DNA of 64,000 bases, from the NCBI GenBank assembly GCA_949282305.1, contig CASDPB010000039.1, positions 62,001 through 126,000 on the forward strand, written 5' to 3'. The first letter of the stretch is position 1, and each line of letters begins with the position of its first letter. The position numbers and the translations under genes are program-made. Shown here piece after piece: positions 60,568 to 64,000 of this stretch. The notes under the pieces were generated by a model, which had not been told where the DNA came from, ran no database searches, and saw only the letters and a program-made list of their open reading frames with translations. The stretch is from an uncultured Lentisphaeria bacterium. Lineage in GTDB: Bacteria; Verrucomicrobiota; Lentisphaeria; Victivallales; UBA1829.

Positions 60568-61968
60568 ATGTTTGATAATCTTACAAACAAATTACAGGAC
60601 GCCCTGAAAAAACTGCGCGGACAGGCAGTGATTTCAGAGTCAAATATCGCTCCGGCGATGAACGATATCCGCGACGCCCTGCTGGAAGCGGACGTCAATA
60701 TCGAGATCGCCGATGAATTTGTCAGAAACGTTTCCGCGGAATGCCTCGGCGAGGCGGTTCTCCGCAGCGTTACGCCCGGACAGCAGGCGGTCAAAATCGT
60801 TTATGACAAACTTGTGGAGTTCATGGGAAGTTCCGAGGCTCCGCTTGCGGACGGACAGTCGCCGAACATCATCATGATGGTCGGCCTTCATGGAAGCGGC
60901 AAGACCACGACCAGCGCAAAACTTGCGCTTAATCTCAGGAAGCGCAATAAAAAGGTGATGATGGTTGCGTGCGACGTCTACCGTCCCGCCGCCATTGACC
61001 AGCTGGAAATTCTCGGCAGGGAGATCGGAGTCCCGGTTTACGCCGAACGCGGCAATTCCGATGTGACGGTGATTGCGCAGAATGCAATCGCCGAGGCACG
61101 CCGCAATTTAGTGGATTATCTGATTCTCGATACCGCGGGCCGGCTCCAGATCGACACGCAGATGGTTCAGGAGCTGATTCGTCTGCGGCAGGTTTCGCGG
61201 GCTGCGGAAATCCTGCTTGTTGCGGATGCCGCGCTCGGACAGCAGGCTGTCTCGGTGGCAAAACACTTCAACGATGCGCTTCAGCTTACCGGCGTGGTTC
61301 TTACGAAACTCGACGGCGATGCGCGCGGCGGTGCGGCATTCTCAATCCGCAGAGTCACGGGATGCCCCATCAAGTTTGTCGGTATCGGGGAAAAGATAGA
61401 GAACCTGGATGTATTCCATCCGGATCGTATGGCGTCCCGGATTCTCGGCATGGGCGATATTGTCTCTCTTGTGGAAAAGGCAGCCGAGGAGATCGACAAG
61501 GAAGAGGCGGAGAAGCTGCAGGAGAAACTTAAGAAGAATGAATTCGACCTGAACGACTTTCTTTCCCAGCTCCGTCAGATGTCCCGTCTTGGAGGAATCG
61601 AAAATATTCTCAAGTTCCTTCCGGGCGGCGATAAACTTGCCGGAATGTCCGAGCTTGACCCGAAACAGTTCAAGGGGATGGAGGCGATTATCTGCTCCAT
61701 GACGAAAGCCGAACGCGCCAATGCGGAACTCATTGACAATATGCGCAAGCGGCGTATCGCCAAAGGCTGCGGCCGTCCGGTCGAGGAAGTGAACCGCCTT
61801 GTGAAACAGTTCCTGATGATGAAGAGCATGATGAAGCGCACCGGTCTGCTCGGCCGCATGATGTCCGGAGCGGCTCCGCTCACAATGGGAATGCCCGGTT
61901 TCCGCACTCCGTCCGGCCGCGGCAGCAATTATACTCCGCCGAAGAAGAAACGCAGGAAAAAACGGTGA
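60568..61968 (+). CDS. ffh: Signal recognition particle protein Ffh
   Basis: The SRP54-type GTPase that targets membrane and exported proteins. The 466-residue protein has the N domain (MFDNLTNKLQDALKKLRGQ), the GTPase P-loop GLHGSGKTTT (106-115), DVYRPAAIDQL, DTAGRLQ and TKLDGDARGG, and a C-terminal methionine-rich M domain ending in a Lys/Arg tail. ATG 60568 has GGAG ten bases upstream; the frame is open to 60526 without support. lpxB follows. Confidence 0.97.
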   Translation: MFDNLTNKLQDALKKLRGQAVISESNIAPAMNDIRDALLEADVNIEIADEFVRNVSAECLGEAVLRSVTPGQQAVKIVYDKLVEFMGSSEAPLADGQSPNIIMMVGLHGSGKTTTSAKLALNLRKRNKKVMMVACDVYRPAAIDQLEILGREIGVPVYAERGNSDVTVIAQNAIAEARRNLVDYLILDTAGRLQIDTQMVQELIRLRQVSRAAEILLVADAALGQQAVSVAKHFNDALQLTGVVLTKLDGDARGGAAFSIRRVTGCPIKFVGIGEKIENLDVFHPDRMASRILGMGDIVSLVEKAAEEIDKEEAEKLQEKLKKNEFDLNDFLSQLRQMSRLGGIENILKFLPGGDKLAGMSELDPKQFKGMEAIICSMTKAERANAELIDNMRKRRIAKGCGRPVEEVNRLVKQFLMMKSMMKRTGLLGRMMSGAAPLTMGMPGFRTPSGRGSNYTPPKKKRRKKR

Positions 61969-62004
61969 CGGGTGTTCACCTTCAAAACTCGGAAAGATGA
62001 AAAT

Positions 62005-63186
62005 ATGATGGAATACAGGAGACCAGACCCGTTGATCTGGATCATTGCCGGAGAGTCGTCCGGCGATCTTTACGGAGCGCGGCTTGCACAGGATATCCGG
62101 AAGGTTCGCCCGCAGGCGAAAATTGCAGGCATGGGCGGGGTGAAAATGAAAAGTGCCGGAGTCGAAATTCTTGTCGATTCCTCCGAACTGGGCGTAATCG
62201 GGTTGATTGAGGTGCTCGGCTCTATCTTCAAGTTCATCGGCATCATGCTTTATCTGGTCAGGGAGGCGAAGAGACAGCGTCCTGATGCAGTTGTGCTGAT
62301 TGATTATCCGGGATTCAATATCCGTTTTGCAAAGCGCTTGAAGAAGGCGGGAATTCCCGTAGTCTGGTATATCAGCCCGCAGGTATGGGTCTGGCGCAAG
62401 TCAAATATTCCGAAGCTCGCTCATTACTGCACGAAGATGATGGTCATTTTCCCGTTTGAAGTGGACGTTTACAAGGGCAGCGGGCTGGATGTGGAGTTTG
62501 TTGGGCATCCTCTTGTGGAGATTGTGCAGGAACGGCGTGATCCGGCTCTTATGCGCGATCCGAACCGGCTTCTTCTGCTTCCCGGAAGCCGCCGGAGTGA
62601 AACAAAGCGCCTTCTTTTTCCGATGCTTGAGACGGTCGCACTGCTGAAGCGGCGGCATCCGGAGCTGAAATTCACGATTGCCACGCCGCGTGAAAAAGTT
62701 TATAACGATGTGAGGAATGATCTCGGCGAATTTGTTATGAAGCATCCCGACTCCGTGCTTCCGGAAATTGACGTGGTCTGCGGAAAAACAGCGGAATGTC
62801 TTCAGACCTGTACCGCCGGGCTCGCCGCCTCCGGAACGGTCACGGTCGAGTGTGCGATTGCCGGACTGCCGCTTGTCGTGGCTTATCGTCTGAATCCGGT
62901 CACATTCCTTTGTGCGCGCATTATCATCCGCAGATTGTTCCGCAATGCGTTTACGATGCCGAATATTATTCTGAACCGCAGGGTTTTTGAGGAGTTCCTT
63001 CAATTTCAGGTGGTGCCGCAGGATCTTGCCGATGCGGTGGACCGTATTCTTCCCGCCGGGGAACGCCGTGCGCAGGTGGATGCCGACATGAAGGAGATGG
63101 TCCATGAAATATCCGGCGGAGTCAAAGGCGCGGGGATGAATGCCGCGTTGGCGGTTTTGAGCGTTGCGGATTCCTCCACCCGCTGA
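62005..63186 (+). CDS. lpxB: Lipid-A-disaccharide synthase
   Basis: Joins lipid X and UDP-2,3-diacylglucosamine to make the lipid A disaccharide, so the organism should have an LPS outer membrane. The 393-residue GT19 protein shows WIIAGESSGDLYGA, GVIGLIEVLG, LIDYPGFNIRFAKR, YISPQVWVWR, GHPLVE, LLPGSRRSE and the NIILNR segment. ATG 62005 has GGAAAG upstream; a longer frame from 61972 reads a GTG. It follows ffh by 36 bases. Confidence 0.96.
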   Translation: MMEYRRPDPLIWIIAGESSGDLYGARLAQDIRKVRPQAKIAGMGGVKMKSAGVEILVDSSELGVIGLIEVLGSIFKFIGIMLYLVREAKRQRPDAVVLIDYPGFNIRFAKRLKKAGIPVVWYISPQVWVWRKSNIPKLAHYCTKMMVIFPFEVDVYKGSGLDVEFVGHPLVEIVQERRDPALMRDPNRLLLLPGSRRSETKRLLFPMLETVALLKRRHPELKFTIATPREKVYNDVRNDLGEFVMKHPDSVLPEIDVVCGKTAECLQTCTAGLAASGTVTVECAIAGLPLVVAYRLNPVTFLCARIIIRRLFRNAFTMPNIILNRRVFEEFLQFQVVPQDLADAVDRILPAGERRAQVDADMKEMVHEISGGVKGAGMNAALAVLSVADSSTR

Positions 63187-63195
63187 AATGCGGAA

Positions 63196-63245
63196 AAGGA
63201 CAGAGAGCCCGGAGACAGGGAGTTCCTGCTTTCTGTCCTTGTTTT
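63196..63245 (+). terminator. Probable terminator after lpxB
   Basis: A 9-bp perfect stem AAGGACAGA / TCTGTCCTT (63196-63204 with 63232-63240) with a long loop is followed by GTTTT. It lies 10 bases after the lpxB stop and faces the convergent gene. Confidence 0.55.
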
Positions 63246-63281
63246 GTCCGCGGGGGATTTCCCGCGAAGTCGGAAAACGGC

Positions 63282-63926
63282 TTACTTTGCAGGATAAGCG
63301 ACAGGCTGAGTCAGCTGAACCCGTTTGTTTTCCGGCAGTTCCATGGCTTTTTCAAGTTCCGGCTTGTTGACAAGTCCGCAGACAACGGTGGCGAGCCCTG
63401 CCGAGGTGCAGTAGAGATAGACGTTCTGGCTGGCATAACCGGCGTGATTTGCGGCATAAAATACTTTTTCCGACTCATTTTTCCCGATCCTGGAGACGTC
63501 GCCGACATAGATCAGAACTATGGGAGCGATCTTATGGATTTTCTGCATTCCGCATTTTTCCCGAATGTCCCCTGTCTTTACAAGGTCCAGCGAATGAGTT
63601 TTCGGATTATAGAGATACAGTCCGTCCGCCATTGCCGCATAAACTTCCTGGGACTGGAGATTGCGTGCCGTAGGTACCGTCTTCCTGCCGTCCGGTCGCG
63701 AGATGCCGTCCGCCGCGTAAAGGAGGTCGGAGAGAACCTGCGGGGGAAGCGGTTTCGGATCGAACCTGCGCTCCGACTTGCGTTCCGTAAGGCATTGCAT
63801 GAGCGGTTTGCCTCCGGTTTTGTCCGGCGGCGGCAGTTTCAGTGTTTTTTCTGCTGCGCAGAGGGTACCGGCGGCAAGGAATGCCGAAGAGAGAACGAAC
63901 GAGGCTAATTTGGTCAGAATGTTCAT
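63282..63926 (-). CDS. Exported nitroreductase-family protein
   Basis: A nitroreductase-fold protein of 214 residues, which normally binds FMN. The family's RKSERRF (the RxSxRxF segment), LYAADGISRPDG, TARNLQSQEVYAA and AANHAGYASQNVYLYCTSAGLATVVCG motifs are present. Unlike most relatives it has a clear N-terminal signal peptide (MNILTKLASFVLSSAFLAAGTLCAAE), so it should act outside the cytoplasm. The SagB-like branch is the best guess. AAGGAG lies upstream of the ATG; a promoter is at 63960-63988. Confidence 0.85.
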   Translation of the reverse strand: MNILTKLASFVLSSAFLAAGTLCAAEKTLKLPPPDKTGGKPLMQCLTERKSERRFDPKPLPPQVLSDLLYAADGISRPDGRKTVPTARNLQSQEVYAAMADGLYLYNPKTHSLDLVKTGDIREKCGMQKIHKIAPIVLIYVGDVSRIGKNESEKVFYAANHAGYASQNVYLYCTSAGLATVVCGLVNKPELEKAMELPENKRVQLTQPVAYPAK

Positions 63927-63959
63927 GGTGAGCTCCTTTCATGGTCTTGACTGAAACAA

Positions 63960-63988
63960 TAATTACACTCCGAATGGAAGATTGTCAA
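63960..63988 (-). promoter_or_regulatory. Possible promoter for the exported nitroreductase
   Basis: On the minus strand TTGACA (63983-63988) and TAATTA (63960-63965) are 17 bases apart. The leader to the ATG is about 30 bases. The -10 is imperfect. Confidence 0.45.
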
Positions 63989-64000
63989 GAAAAAAATGAA

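Noticed and set aside
1-64000. tRNA, rRNA, insertion sequences, phage genes
   Set aside because: Reading through the gaps showed no tRNA-like cloverleaf or rRNA sequence, and no transposase or integrase motifs in the coding regions. Short RNAs such as SRP RNA could still be missed by eye.

Overview
The window looks like a piece of chromosome from a Gram-negative bacterium of the PVC group, most likely a Lentisphaerota/Victivallales member. This placement is inferred from gene content, with no database search. Support comes from lipid A synthesis (lpxB), peptidoglycan genes (murC, a D,D-carboxypeptidase), many lipoproteins, and above all several prepilin-like proteins with the H-X9-DG ectodomain motif that sit beside glycoside hydrolases and GntR/LacI-type regulators. 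No rRNA, tRNA, insertion sequence, phage gene or CRISPR array was seen. Coding density is high.

Layout. 1-5637 (+): secretion/pilus ATPases and platform protein (gspE-gspF), then manC, coaX and trpF. 5640-8608 (-): a zinc-ribbon membrane protein with a pilin-like ectodomain, a lipoprotein alkaline phosphatase and a cupin. 8797-10818 (+): a MurC-IspD fusion. 10831-19503 (-): HPr-trkA-trkH, zwf, a 2-Cys peroxiredoxin and leuA-dacA. 19805-26315 (+): carbohydrate locus A (GntR regulator, prepilin-like protein, 1070-residue glycosidase, then a separately promoted sialidase-fold protein). 26669-37412: housekeeping genes (cobO, HAD hydrolase, TPR lipoprotein, dnaG, aldo/keto reductase, dxs, a Pro/Ala/Thr repeat membrane protein, metallophosphoesterase, DUF1805, dut). 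37555-38043: an orphan lipoprotein. 38048-50895: two divergent carbohydrate loci, B (-: GntR regulator, binding-domain protein, 911-residue glycosidase, prepilin-like protein) and C (+: DUF4855/discoidin protein, two prepilin-like proteins, LacI regulator, sodium:solute symporter). 51133-63926: prepilin peptidase, yebC-ruvC, psd-pssA, nth, a DUF374 acyltransferase, two small envelope proteins, an RluA enzyme, ilvD, ffh, lpxB and an exported nitroreductase.

How it fits together. The three carbohydrate loci each contain a regulator, one or more exported sugar-acting proteins and at least one dedicated prepilin-like protein, while general parts of a type II secretion/type IV pilus machine (ATPase, platform protein, prepilin peptidase) lie in the same window. 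The most interesting hypothesis is that each glycan locus supplies its own pseudopilin to a shared machine. Several promoters in or near these loci (for the GntR genes of A and B, the sialidase-fold gene and the peroxiredoxin) have a TTGACA box with 16-bp spacing and an inverted repeat in or beside the core, so operator sites can be proposed. Dxs and IspD point to the MEP isoprenoid route, LeuA and IlvD to branched-chain amino acid synthesis, and Psd/PssA to phosphatidylethanolamine.
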